Under the pieces are notes generated by a model. That model ran no database searches, was not told the origin of the DNA, and saw only the letters and a program-made list of their open reading frames with translations. DNA of 64,000 nt, from positions 1 to 64,000 of the forward strand of contig CAZHJN010000002.1 of NCBI GenBank assembly GCA_964532995.1, read 5' to 3'. The translations under genes and the position numbers were made by a program. This document shows, piece by piece, positions 16,505-25,276 of the stretch; the first letter of the stretch is position 1, and every line of letters begins with the position of its first letter. Source of the DNA: DTJG01 sp964532995 (GTDB taxonomy: Bacteria > Ratteibacteria > UBA8468 > B48-G9 > DTJG01).

Positions 16505-17882
16505 TTTTTCCTCTCATAAGGATTATAGCATCTGCTTTTTTGAGGTATTTTTTAAGTTCTGTTTTTTTATTTTGAAGTATACCACTCAGAACCATTTCTT
16601 CCAATTGTTTTTTGATATAGCCAACCTCTTTTCCAGGTTTGAGTTTCAGTATATCCATTATATCAAATCCGGTGATTGCGAGTTTAAATTTTGCAAGTTT
16701 CATCTTTCTGTTAAGGTTTTTTATCCGTTCATAAAGATAAACGATTTTTTCTCTCGCCTGTTTTACCTTTTTTTCGTTTTTACTTGTAATATCAGATTGC
16801 GCAATTATAAACAAACCTTTCATATTTGTACCAACTTCGCGTATAAATCTTGCGAGAGCATTGTCAGTTGGATTTTCTTTTGCCAGCAGGTGTGGCCTGA
16901 GATGATATCTGATGAGGTGTTCTATAATTTCTGTTTCCTTTTGCGATATTTTCAACTTTTTGCACACCTTTACACTCATGTTTGCGCCGACAAGTTCATG
17001 TCTGTGAAACGAGACCTTACCATTTTCCACTTTAAGTGTTCTGGGTTTTCCTATATCATGAAGTAATGCCGCAATTCTGAGTGTGGAGTTTTTTGTGAGG
17101 GCTGCAGTATTATCAAGGACCTGCAATGTATGTTCAAAAAGTTCTTTACATGGATGGTCTGTTCTTTTTTCTTTAAGGGCTGCAACTTCTGGAAGTATAA
17201 GATTCAGAATTCCAATTTCCTCAAGCAGATAAAAACCTTTTGAAGGGTATCTTGCCATAATCATCTTCATAATTTCGTCAGCAATCCTTTCCTCACTAAC
17301 TATTTGCAACCTTCTGGCATTACCTGCCATAGCCATTTTTGTTTTTTCTTCGATTTCAAAATTCAATGCCGTTGCAAACCTGATTCCCCTCAGAATTCTG
17401 AGGGGGTCATCGTAAAAGGTTTTATCGGGATCCACAGGTGTTCTTATTATTTTCAATTTTATATCTTTTTTTCCGCCAAAAGGATCAATGAGTTCATCAT
17501 TCAAAAGATTAAGAGCCATGGCATTGATTGTGAAATCCCTTCTTGAAAGGTCTTCAAGTACAGATGCACGTTTTACACATGGTTTTCTTGAATTTTTTTC
17601 ATAGCTTTCTTTTCGAGCCGTGGCAAATTCTATCTTATTCTTTCCGATTTCTATCATCGCTGTCCCAAACTTACCATAGAAAATTGGTGATGGATATCCA
17701 TATTCTTTTGCAAATCCGCGTGCAAATTGCAGAGCATCTGTTTCCAGCATAATATCAACATCATGATTTCTACGTCTTAAGAATTTGTCCCTTAGATATC
17801 CACCAACCAGATATGGAACAGTGTTAGATTTTTCCCCGAAGTCTTTGATCTGTTTCAGTATAATGTCTGGCTTTAATAACAT
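16464..17882 (-). CDS. cca: CCA tRNA nucleotidyltransferase with HD domain
   Basis: A 472-residue class II polymerase-beta-type nucleotidyltransferase. VGGYLRDKFLRRRNHDVDIM holds the catalytic DxD; RRDFTINAMAL and DPLRILRGIRFA are the conserved substrate-binding motifs; the C-terminal half has an HD phosphohydrolase-like domain (ALLHDIGKP and SFHRHELVGA). It adds CCA to tRNA 3' ends. That fits the tRNA-Ala gene in this window, which does not encode CCA. The start has AGGTGA upstream and lies 7 bases after fhs. A poly(A) polymerase role is the main alternative for this fold. Confidence 0.9.
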   Translation of the reverse strand: MLLKPDIILKQIKDFGEKSNTVPYLVGGYLRDKFLRRRNHDVDIMLETDALQFARGFAKEYGYPSPIFYGKFGTAMIEIGKNKIEFATARKESYEKNSRKPCVKRASVLEDLSRRDFTINAMALNLLNDELIDPFGGKKDIKLKIIRTPVDPDKTFYDDPLRILRGIRFATALNFEIEEKTKMAMAGNARRLQIVSEERIADEIMKMIMARYPSKGFYLLEEIGILNLILPEVAALKEKRTDHPCKELFEHTLQVLDNTAALTKNSTLRIAALLHDIGKPRTLKVENGKVSFHRHELVGANMSVKVCKKLKISQKETEIIEHLIRYHLRPHLLAKENPTDNALARFIREVGTNMKGLFIIAQSDITSKNEKKVKQAREKIVYLYERIKNLNRKMKLAKFKLAITGFDIMDILKLKPGKEVGYIKKQLEEMVLSGILQNKKTELKKYLKKADAIILMRGKNEKSRSSVGTMEN

Positions 17883-17889
17883 TTATCAC

Positions 17890-19584
17890 CTAAAAAAGAC
17901 CGACCACTTTTCCTTCTTTATCAATGTCCACATGAGTACCGGCTGGTTCGCTTGGTAAACCCGGCATGGTTCTCATTTTTCCACAGAGTGGATAGATGAA
18001 TCCAGCACCTGCAGAAAGGCGAACGTCTTCAACCGGCAGGGTAAAACCCTTTGGTACACCTTTTAAATTTGGATCATGAGACAGGGATAGATGAGTTTTT
18101 GCCATGCAAACAGGCAGGTTTTCAAACCCCCATCTGGTATATGTTTTTATTTTTTGTTCAGCAATAGGAGAAAAAGAAACCTTTTCAGCACCATAGATTT
18201 TTGTTGCTATTATTTCTATCTTTTTCTTTATTGGCAATTCAAGAGGGTACAAAAAATGGAAATCGTGTTTTTCTTCACAGGCTTCAACTACTTTTTCGGC
18301 AAGTTTCAATCCGCCATTTCCACCTTCTGCCCAAACATTACTTACTTCTGCTGCTTTTGCCCCTGCTTTCAATGCTAATTCTCTTGTAATCTCAATTTCT
18401 TTCTCAGTATCGGTTGTGAACCTGTTTATTGCCACAACAGCCGGGATACCAAAAAGTTTCACATTTTCAATATGCTTCACCAGATTTTCTATGCCTTTTT
18501 TAATAGCGGGAAGATTTTCTTCCACCAATCCCCTGTCAAGAGGTTTTCCCGGTACAACCTTAAATTGCCCGCTGTGCATTTTAAGCGCTCTTATTGAACA
18601 CACAATTACGACACAATCGGGTTTCAATCCACTGTATCTGCACTTGATGTTTACGAATTTTTCAAATCCACAGTCAGCTCCAAAACCGCTTTCTGTAACA
18701 ACATAATCTGCAAGTTTTATTGCAATTTTGTCCGCAATGATTGAACTGTTTCCATGTGCTATATTTGCAAATGGTCCTGCATGAACCAGAACCGGAGTGT
18801 GCTCAAGAGTCTGCATAAGTGTTGGCTTTATTGCATCTTTCAAAAGCACAGTCATCGCTCCTGCTGCTTTAAGATCTGATGCAGTCACAGGTTTGCCGGT
18901 TTTTGTTATACCAATAATTATATTTGAAAGTCTCTTTTTCAGATCAAAAATATCATCTGTCAGGGCAAGAATCGCCATCACTTCAGATGCGACCGTAATA
19001 TCAAAACCGGTTTCTCGGGGTATTCCATTGTCTTTACCACCAAGTCCTATAATGATGTTGCGCAGGGCTCTATCACTCACATCAACCACTCTTGGCCATG
19101 TTATTGAAAGAGGGTCAATATCAAGTGGATTGTTTTTGGAAAGAGAATTGTCTATAAATGCAGCGAGAAGATTATGGGCTATCCCAACCGCATGAACATC
19201 ACCTGTTAGATGCAGATTAAAATCTTCCATTGGTATAACCTGAGAATAACCACCTCCAGCAGCTCCACCTTTTATTCCGAAAACCGGTCCGAGAGAAGGC
19301 TGTCTTATGCATGTGAATACTTTTTTCCCCAATTTTCCAAGAGCCTGGGATAACCCTATGGTTGTTACGGTTTTACCTTCTCCAAGCGGGGTTGGAGTAA
19401 TGGCTGTCACGTCAATATATTTACCCTGTTTATTGTTTTGGATTTTCTGCAGTATGTCCGGAGAAATCTTGGCTTTATAATTTCCATAGAGTTCAAGATA
19501 ATTTTCTTCTATCCCTGCCGCTGCTGCTATTTCTGTGATATTTTTTATTTTTGCCCGCTGTGCAATTTCAAGATCGCTTAACAT
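17890..19584 (-). CDS. fhs: Formate--tetrahydrofolate ligase
   Basis: A 564-residue formyl-THF synthetase joining formate to THF with ATP. The P-loop is in TPTPLGEGKTVTTIGL (near residue 65-80), followed by RQPSLGPVFGIKGGAAGGGY and MEDFNLHLTGDVHA, all invariant in Fhs, and late motifs CMAKTHLSLSHDP and AGAGFIYPLCGKMRTMPGLP. Complete. The ATG at 19584 is preferred over an in-frame GTG two codons upstream because AGGAG lies at proper distance. It follows folD by about 20 bases and fchA before that: together they form the methyl-branch module from formate to methylene-THF (Wood-Ljungdahl or purine supply). It ends with TAG. Confidence 0.97.
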   Translation of the reverse strand: MLSDLEIAQRAKIKNITEIAAAAGIEENYLELYGNYKAKISPDILQKIQNNKQGKYIDVTAITPTPLGEGKTVTTIGLSQALGKLGKKVFTCIRQPSLGPVFGIKGGAAGGGYSQVIPMEDFNLHLTGDVHAVGIAHNLLAAFIDNSLSKNNPLDIDPLSITWPRVVDVSDRALRNIIIGLGGKDNGIPRETGFDITVASEVMAILALTDDIFDLKKRLSNIIIGITKTGKPVTASDLKAAGAMTVLLKDAIKPTLMQTLEHTPVLVHAGPFANIAHGNSSIIADKIAIKLADYVVTESGFGADCGFEKFVNIKCRYSGLKPDCVVIVCSIRALKMHSGQFKVVPGKPLDRGLVEENLPAIKKGIENLVKHIENVKLFGIPAVVAINRFTTDTEKEIEITRELALKAGAKAAEVSNVWAEGGNGGLKLAEKVVEACEEKHDFHFLYPLELPIKKKIEIIATKIYGAEKVSFSPIAEQKIKTYTRWGFENLPVCMAKTHLSLSHDPNLKGVPKGFTLPVEDVRLSAGAGFIYPLCGKMRTMPGLPSEPAGTHVDIDKEGKVVGLF

Positions 19585-19603
19585 TTCCACTCCTTTATAT
19601 TGG

Positions 19604-20467
19604 TTAAACCTTCTGACTCAAAATCTTTGCAGCTATTACAGTATTTCTCAATAATATGGCTGTTGTAACTGGTCCTACTCCGCCTGGAACCGGTGTAATC
19701 CATGAGGCTTTTTCTTTTGCAGTCTCAAACTCCACATCGCCGACAATTTTGTCTCCGAGTTTATTAATTCCAACATCTATTACTATTGCTCCCTCCTTTA
19801 TTATGTCGCCTTTTATCAGATGTGCTTTGCCAACAGCCACCACAAGAACTTCAGCCATTTTCACATGTGTTTCAAGCATTCCTTTTTCACTTGTTCCAAT
19901 GTGACAGATACTTACTGTTGCAAATTTATCAACAAGAAGCAGGGAAACTGGTTTTCCGACAATATCGCTGTGTCCGACCATTACGACTTCTTTTCCATAA
20001 AGATCAACACCTGTGCTATCAATGAGTTCTTTAACAGCAAGTGCTGTACAGGGTGCAAGTACAGGTTTTCCATAGACAATCCATCCAAGATTTGCCGGAT
20101 TGACCCCTTCAACATCTTTCTCAGGTGCGATAGTGGATTGCACTTTTCTGACATCAACTCCCTGCGGAAGTGGCAGCTGCAGGATTATTCCTGTAATATC
20201 TTTATTTTCATTCAGCTGTTGAATAAAATGAATAATCTCAGATTTAGAAATATTTTTATCTAAATTTTTAACCTCGTGATTAATTCCTATTGCCTGGCAA
20301 CTTTTTTTCTGCGCATTAAGATAAACCGCTGAGGATGGATTTTCTCCAACCTGAACAGCAACAAGTTTTGGTGTGATTCCTTTTGTTTTTAAATCTTCCA
20401 GATTTTTTCTTACATCCTGTTTAATTTTTTCCGCAATTTCTTTTCCCATAAGTATCTGAGCGCTCAT
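19604..20467 (-). CDS. folD: Methylene-THF dehydrogenase / methenyl-THF cyclohydrolase
   Basis: A 287-residue FolD. The catalytic lysine lies in VYLNAQKKSCQAIGI (Y-x3-K motif); QLPLPQGVD and PEKDVEGVNPANLG are the substrate-site signatures; VVMVGHSDIVGKPVSLLL is the NAD(P)-binding loop; and VPGGVGPVTTAILLRNT closes the protein. It interconverts methenyl-, methylene- and formyl-THF. GGGGGA lies just before the ATG. It sits 24 bases after the fchA stop in the one-carbon operon. Confidence 0.96.
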   Translation of the reverse strand: MSAQILMGKEIAEKIKQDVRKNLEDLKTKGITPKLVAVQVGENPSSAVYLNAQKKSCQAIGINHEVKNLDKNISKSEIIHFIQQLNENKDITGIILQLPLPQGVDVRKVQSTIAPEKDVEGVNPANLGWIVYGKPVLAPCTALAVKELIDSTGVDLYGKEVVMVGHSDIVGKPVSLLLVDKFATVSICHIGTSEKGMLETHVKMAEVLVVAVGKAHLIKGDIIKEGAIVIDVGINKLGDKIVGDVEFETAKEKASWITPVPGGVGPVTTAILLRNTVIAAKILSQKV

Positions 20468-20491
20468 ATATCCCCCATTTTGTTGGAATTA

Positions 20492-21133
20492 TTAAGTATC
20501 GCTTCCGGTTTTCATTTTTCTTTCGACAATTGATATTATATTTTTTGCACGTCCGATCAGTAAAGGTGAGGTTTTTTCAAGCATATTTTCAACTTTTAAG
20601 ACATAATCCCTGTTTTTTATTTCATAAAGGTTCACAAGTATATTTATTCTGATTGCTCTCAAAGCGCCCTCCACCAGAGATGACGATACACCGATGTCAC
20701 TTATCAGATAAGGGTTTGAATTTTCCACAAGCTGTTCATTCCATGTCAGGATCTGTTCACAATAATCAAGCATTTTCATATGAAGTTCTATGCTTTTCAA
20801 AAGTGCATTTTCATATTCTATTACCTTATCCGGATTCTTTTTCAACTCTCTCATTTTCTCCTGAATCATTTCATAAATCCTGCTATCTTCTTCTATTGAT
20901 TTATTTAGTACTGATTGAATTGAACCTGCTGCATTGAAGACATCCTTTGAAATTTTTTGTGATTCTTTGCTTATTCTTCTGCTTTCCATGGAAAAATTGC
21001 AAACCATAATTGTTAGAGCATTTGCGATGGCGAGCGAAAGAATGGATGCGCTTCCACCCCCAGGACACGGGGATTTCTCTGAAACCCGTTCAATATACGT
21101 TTCCAGTGGTTCTTGAAGGTATTTGTATTCCAT
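20492..21133 (-). CDS. fchA: Cyclodeaminase/cyclohydrolase family protein (FchA-type)
   Basis: A 213-residue all-helical protein of the formiminotransferase-cyclodeaminase C-terminal family. ERVSEKSPCPGGGSASILSLAIANAL is split by the PCPGGGS signature, and DIGVSSSLVEGALRAIRINI near residue 150 is the conserved folate-site helix. Stand-alone copies beside fhs and folD act as methenyl-THF cyclohydrolase in acetogens and purine fermenters. ATG 21133 is chosen; an in-frame TTG four codons upstream directly after AGGAAAGG is possible. It leads the fchA-folD-fhs set, so two cyclohydrolase activities (FchA and FolD) are present. Confidence 0.88.
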   Translation of the reverse strand: MEYKYLQEPLETYIERVSEKSPCPGGGSASILSLAIANALTIMVCNFSMESRRISKESQKISKDVFNAAGSIQSVLNKSIEEDSRIYEMIQEKMRELKKNPDKVIEYENALLKSIELHMKMLDYCEQILTWNEQLVENSNPYLISDIGVSSSLVEGALRAIRINILVNLYEIKNRDYVLKVENMLEKTSPLLIGRAKNIISIVERKMKTGSDT

Positions 21134-21158
21134 AAGCAGGTTCAACCTTTCCTGTTTT

Positions 21159-21842
21159 CTACTTATATTTTGACAGATCGAATACGAATTCGGTCAGGAT
21201 ATGTTCTGGAACCACTTCTCCGACAACTATTTCCGATTCATGATCATGGTGGTCGTGATGTTTTCTTTTTTCTTTTTGGGGAAGGATTTCTATGCACAGT
21301 TTTACGGTTGCATTCCTGGGAATATCTTTTGACAAAAACCTCACTTCACCGTTTATTTGCTGATAATAATCACGGTTAAATTCTCCGTAAGGCGGAAAGT
21401 GCGCGTAAACGGGTTCAATCCGTATATTGTTAAAAAGGAGGTAAGCTTTAATCCTTCTGGATGTATCAGGTTCATTACCGTAGGTCGTTATAAGAAAGTT
21501 CAGAGTGTTCAGTTTGCTGGTAACCGCTTTCTTTATAATATTTATGTCTGGTTTCAGTTTTTTCTCTTCAGCATTCTTTGCAAGCTGTGCTATCTGTAAA
21601 AAAGGTGATAAATACACTGCCCTACCCTTACCCACCTCGTATCCGAGATAAATACTCCATGGTTCCATAAATTCATAGGTGGGAATCCCTGCTTTTGATT
21701 TACCATACTGAATTGCTTCCTGAAAAAATTGTTCATCTATTGTTTCACTGGATGTCTGTTTTTTACAGGTGCAACCATAAAAAAAGCCCAATACAATTGC
21801 GATGATCATCAAGAGTGAAACAACAATTATTTTTCTGTTCAT
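21159..21842 (-). CDS. Hypothetical membrane-anchored protein with His-rich tract
   Basis: I do not recognise the family. The 227-residue protein starts with a basic N-terminus and a hydrophobic segment (residues 4-22) ending FFYGC, a near-lipobox with C24, so it is probably exported and lipid-anchored or membrane-tethered. The body has SIYLGYEVGKGRAVYLSPFL and a long helical stretch. Near the C-terminus is a His/Asp/Glu cluster HHDHHDHESE that could bind Ni, Zn or Co. ATG 21842 is chosen because it begins the signal segment; another in-frame ATG lies at 21860, and neither has a strong ribosome binding site. It is divergent from leuA and may lead the fchA operon, 25 bases upstream of fchA. 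Confidence 0.7.
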   Translation of the reverse strand: MNRKIIVVSLLMIIAIVLGFFYGCTCKKQTSSETIDEQFFQEAIQYGKSKAGIPTYEFMEPWSIYLGYEVGKGRAVYLSPFLQIAQLAKNAEEKKLKPDINIIKKAVTSKLNTLNFLITTYGNEPDTSRRIKAYLLFNNIRIEPVYAHFPPYGEFNRDYYQQINGEVRFLSKDIPRNATVKLCIEILPQKEKRKHHDHHDHESEIVVGEVVPEHILTEFVFDLSKYK

Positions 21843-21862
21843 GCTTATAAATATACTCATTT

Positions 21863-21890
21863 TTGATTTTTTTGTCAAATGAGATATAAT
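21863..21890 (+). promoter_or_regulatory. Predicted promoter of leuA operon
   Basis: TTGATT at 21863-21868 and a perfect TATAAT at 21885-21890 are separated by 16 bases, 44 bases before the leuA ATG. An imperfect inverted repeat (CTCATTT...GA with TCAAATGAG, 21856-21883) overlaps the -35 and could be an operator. Divergent gene starts at 21842, so the site lies in a 91-base shared control region. Confidence 0.55.
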
Positions 21891-21933
21891 AAAATTCTGA
21901 ACCGATTTCTTTGTCATTTTATTATGGAAAAAA

Positions 21934-23469
21934 ATGGACAGGATAATCTTTTTTGATACAACATTAAGGGATGGAGAACAATCTCCTGGAGCCAGTCTCA
22001 CAAGCAATGCAAAACTCACAATTGCAAGACAGCTGGTGAAATTGAATGTTGATGTGATTGAGGCTGGTTTTCCTGTTGCGTCTGAAGATGATGCATACGC
22101 CGTTAATCTGATCGGTAAAGAAGTTAAGGGGCCCATAATTTGTGCGCTTGCAAGGTGCGTAATCAAAGATATTGAAGTTGCTTTAAAATCTCTTGAAAGT
22201 GCAGCTAAACCCAGGTTGCATCTTTTTCTTGCAACCTCAGAAATTCACAGGAAATACAAGCTCAGCAAAGCAAAAGACGAGATTATAAAAATTGCCAGAG
22301 ACATGGTGGGTTTCGCACGGAAGTTTATTGATGATATAGAATTTTCACCGGAAGACGCCACCAGAACCGAGCCAGATTTTCTGCTTGAAGTTTGTAAAAT
22401 TGTTGTGGAACAGGGTGCAAGGACGATTAATATCCCTGATACTGTTGGTTATGCTGTTCCCGAGGAATATGGTTCGCTTATTGGCTTTTTGAGAAAGAAT
22501 CTTCCTGAAGATGTGGTGATAAGTGTCCACTGCCACAATGACCTTGGTCTTGGTGTTGCAAATTCTTTAATTGCGATAAAGAACGGAGCAAGACAGGTTG
22601 AGTGCACCATCAATGGAATTGGTGAGCGAGCTGGAAACGCATCTCTTGAAGAGATAGCGATGAATCTTATTGTGAGAAAGAAATATTATGATGTTGATGT
22701 TGGACTTGAAACCAAGCAGATATACAGAACAAGTAAACTTGTTTCTTCTTTGACCGGAATACCGGTTCAACCCAATAAGGCAATTGTGGGAGATAATGCA
22801 TTCAGGCATGAAGCAGGTATTCATCAGGATGGCATAATAAAGTACAGAGAGACCTATGAAATTATGCATCCAAGAATGGTTGGAATTCCAGAAAGTTCTC
22901 TTGTTCTCGGTAAACATTCTGGCAGGCATGCATTAAAACTCAGGCTGGAATCTCTTGGTATTTTCGTTGATGAAAAAAATCTGAATAAAATTTTTGAACA
23001 ATTCAAGAAGCTTGCTGATAAGAAAAAAGAAATAAATGATCTTGATCTTATTGTTCTTGCAGAGCATGAAACGATGCCCGAGATTGAACCGGTTTATTCA
23101 CTTGAGTACTTTCATATTCTTTCCGGGACCTCCACGCTGCCCAGCGCCACAGTTAGAATTCGGAAAAAAGACGAACTATTTGAGGATGCTTCTCTTGGGG
23201 ATGGTCCCATAGATGCTCTTTATAAGGCGATTGACAGGATTGTTAAGTTGTCTCCGAAACTACAGGAATACAGAATTTCAGCTGTGACCGGTGGCAGGGA
23301 CGCACAGGGAGAAGTCATTGTTTCTCTCATCATTGATGGGATAGTTGTTGCTGGTAAGGGAGTGAGCACTGATATTATTGAAGCCAGTGCAAGGGCATAT
23401 CTCAATGCAATAAATCAGTATTTTGCGAGAAAAAGCATAAAAAGAAAGAAAAAATATCGGGGAACTTAG
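21934..23469 (+). CDS. leuA: 2-Isopropylmalate synthase
   Basis: A 511-residue full-length LeuA condensing acetyl-CoA with 2-ketoisovalerate. FFDTTLRDGEQSPGASLT is the catalytic N-terminus (R and D of TLRDGEQ), followed by EAGFPVASEDD, CHNDLGLGVANSL (the H-x-H metal site lies just before, in VHCHND) and GERAGNASLEE. GIHQDGIIK and VLGKHSGRHAL mark the linker region, and the C-terminal ~120 residues form the leucine-sensing regulatory domain. It heads the leu operon. Citramalate synthase is a possible alternative within the family, but the following leuC, leuD and leuB support leucine synthesis. Ribosome binding site is weak. Confidence 0.93.
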   Translation: MDRIIFFDTTLRDGEQSPGASLTSNAKLTIARQLVKLNVDVIEAGFPVASEDDAYAVNLIGKEVKGPIICALARCVIKDIEVALKSLESAAKPRLHLFLATSEIHRKYKLSKAKDEIIKIARDMVGFARKFIDDIEFSPEDATRTEPDFLLEVCKIVVEQGARTINIPDTVGYAVPEEYGSLIGFLRKNLPEDVVISVHCHNDLGLGVANSLIAIKNGARQVECTINGIGERAGNASLEEIAMNLIVRKKYYDVDVGLETKQIYRTSKLVSSLTGIPVQPNKAIVGDNAFRHEAGIHQDGIIKYRETYEIMHPRMVGIPESSLVLGKHSGRHALKLRLESLGIFVDEKNLNKIFEQFKKLADKKKEINDLDLIVLAEHETMPEIEPVYSLEYFHILSGTSTLPSATVRIRKKDELFEDASLGDGPIDALYKAIDRIVKLSPKLQEYRISAVTGGRDAQGEVIVSLIIDGIVVAGKGVSTDIIEASARAYLNAINQYFARKSIKRKKKYRGT

Positions 23470-23531
23470 GATATCAATAATTCAAAAACTCTATAAAAAT
23501 CCTTGAAACAGGCACATAAACAGGAATTTTT

Positions 23532-24788
23532 ATGACGATTACAGAGAAAATACTCGCAATTCACGCCGGACAAAAAGAGGTTGTACCCGGTCAGTTTATT
23601 GAAGCAGATGTGGACCTTGTTCTTGCGAACGACATTACCGGTCCGCTTGCAATTGAAGAGTTTGAAAGATCTGGAGCAAAGAAAGTTTTTGACCCATCAA
23701 AAATTGTTCTTGTGCCAGACCATTTCACACCCTGCAAAGATATAAAAAGCGCTGAAATGGTAAAGGTTTTAAGGAATTTTGCCAGAAGATATGGAACAAG
23801 ATTTTATGAAATCGGTAAGGTTGGGATTGAACATGCTCTTCTTCCTGAAGAGGGGCTTGTTCTTGCAGGAAATCTTGTTATAGGAGCAGATAGTCATACA
23901 TGTACCTATGGCGCACTTGGTGCTTTTTCAACCGGTGTTGGCAGTACTGACGTTGCTGCTGCTTTTATTACCGGTAAGGTTTGGTTGAAAGTTCCACCCA
24001 CAATAAGATTTATTTACACAGGTAAATGTGGAAAATTTGTTGGTGGCAAGGATATCATCCTTTATACAATAGCCAGAATAGGCGTTGATGGAGCAAGATA
24101 CAGAGCGATGGAGTTCTGTGGAGAAACGATCAGAAACCTATCAATGGATGATAGGTTTACGATTTGTAATATGGCTATTGAGGCTGGTGGAAAAAATGGA
24201 ATCATAGAACCTGACGGTATCACCGAGGAATTTCTACTTTCAGCTGCAAAGGCAAAGGGCATATTTTATAGCAGTGATAACGATGCAAAATATGAGAATA
24301 TTATTGAGATAGATGCGGGTGTTATTTCTCCACAGGTTGCGGCTCCACATCTGCCGTCAAATTCAAAAAGTGTTTATGAGTTTTCTGATATTAAAATTGA
24401 TCAGGTTGTTATAGGATCCTGTACAAATGGCAGGATATCCGATTTAAGAAAAGCTGCAATGATAGCAAAAGGAAGATATGTCCATTCTGAAGTGAGGACA
24501 ATAATCATACCGGCTACACAAAAGATTTACCGGCAGGCATTGAGAGAAGGATTGATTGATATTTTTGTTGAGGCAGGCTGTGTGATAAGTCCACCGACCT
24601 GCGGTCCATGTCTTGGTGGACATATGGGGGTTCTTGCAAAGGGAGAGGTTGTGATAGCAACCACAAACAGGAATTTTATAGGAAGAATGGGACATCCTGA
24701 AAGTTTTGTATATCTTTCAAACCCTGAGGTTGCAATGGCATCTGCAATAAAGGGTAAGATTTCACATCCTGATGAGGTGCTAAAATGA
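23532..24788 (+). CDS. leuC: 3-Isopropylmalate dehydratase large subunit
   Basis: A 418-residue aconitase-family large subunit of the short (HacA/LeuC-2) type. GADSHTCTYGALGAFSTGVG and SCTNGRISD plus CGPCLGGHMGVLAKGE contain the three [4Fe-4S] cysteines. With LeuD it isomerises 2- to 3-isopropylmalate. It follows leuA by 62 bases and overlaps leuD by 4 bases (ATGA). It is the only aconitase-type large subunit in the window, so it may also serve the second small subunit at 43966-44463. Confidence 0.93.
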   Translation: MTITEKILAIHAGQKEVVPGQFIEADVDLVLANDITGPLAIEEFERSGAKKVFDPSKIVLVPDHFTPCKDIKSAEMVKVLRNFARRYGTRFYEIGKVGIEHALLPEEGLVLAGNLVIGADSHTCTYGALGAFSTGVGSTDVAAAFITGKVWLKVPPTIRFIYTGKCGKFVGGKDIILYTIARIGVDGARYRAMEFCGETIRNLSMDDRFTICNMAIEAGGKNGIIEPDGITEEFLLSAAKAKGIFYSSDNDAKYENIIEIDAGVISPQVAAPHLPSNSKSVYEFSDIKIDQVVIGSCTNGRISDLRKAAMIAKGRYVHSEVRTIIIPATQKIYRQALREGLIDIFVEAGCVISPPTCGPCLGGHMGVLAKGEVVIATTNRNFIGRMGHPESFVYLSNPEVAMASAIKGKISHPDEVLK

Positions 24789-25276
24789 AAGTAAAAGGAA
24801 AATCCTGGAAATTTGGAGATCACATCAACACAGATGATATTATCGCTGCGCGGTATCTGAACACAACTGATATAAATGAACTGGCATCTCATTGTATGGA
24901 AACAATCTTCCCTGATTTTTCAAAGAAGATAAGTAAACAGGATATAATAGTGGCCGGAGAAAACTTCGGTTGTGGTTCAAGTCGTGAACACGCGCCTATT
25001 GCCATCAAAGGATGTGGTATTTCTGTTGTTATAGCAAAGAGCTTTGCAAGAATTTTTTTCAGAAATGCGATAAATATCGGTCTACCTATTATAGAGACTG
25101 ATTTTGTTGAAAAGATCTCACAGCATGATATTCTCGAGGTTGATTTTGACCAGGGTGTAATTATCAATATATCAAATGGGGAAAAAGGCGAATTTTTTAA
25201 GTACCCTGAATTTCTTCAACAGATAATAAAAAGCGGAGGTTTAATGTCATGGGTAAAAGAAAAATATATAAGATAG
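24785..25276 (+). CDS. leuD: 3-Isopropylmalate dehydratase small subunit
   Basis: A 163-residue swivel-domain subunit. GDHINTDDIIAARYLNTTD carries the specificity loop (Y24-L-N-T-T28), and AGENFGCGSSREHAPIAIKG and IAKSFARIFFRNAINIGLP are the conserved family motifs. It pairs with LeuC, with which it overlaps by 4 bases. A paralogue at 43966-44463 differs mainly in the specificity loop. Confidence 0.92.
   Translation: MKVKGKSWKFGDHINTDDIIAARYLNTTDINELASHCMETIFPDFSKKISKQDIIVAGENFGCGSSREHAPIAIKGCGISVVIAKSFARIFFRNAINIGLPIIETDFVEKISQHDILEVDFDQGVIINISNGEKGEFFKYPEFLQQIIKSGGLMSWVKEKYIR

Noticed and set aside
16377..17066. Long plus-strand frame (229 codons) antisense to the HIT and cca genes
   Set aside because: Phe-rich composition is typical of the antisense of an AT-rich, Lys/Glu-rich gene; no ribosome binding site or family match.
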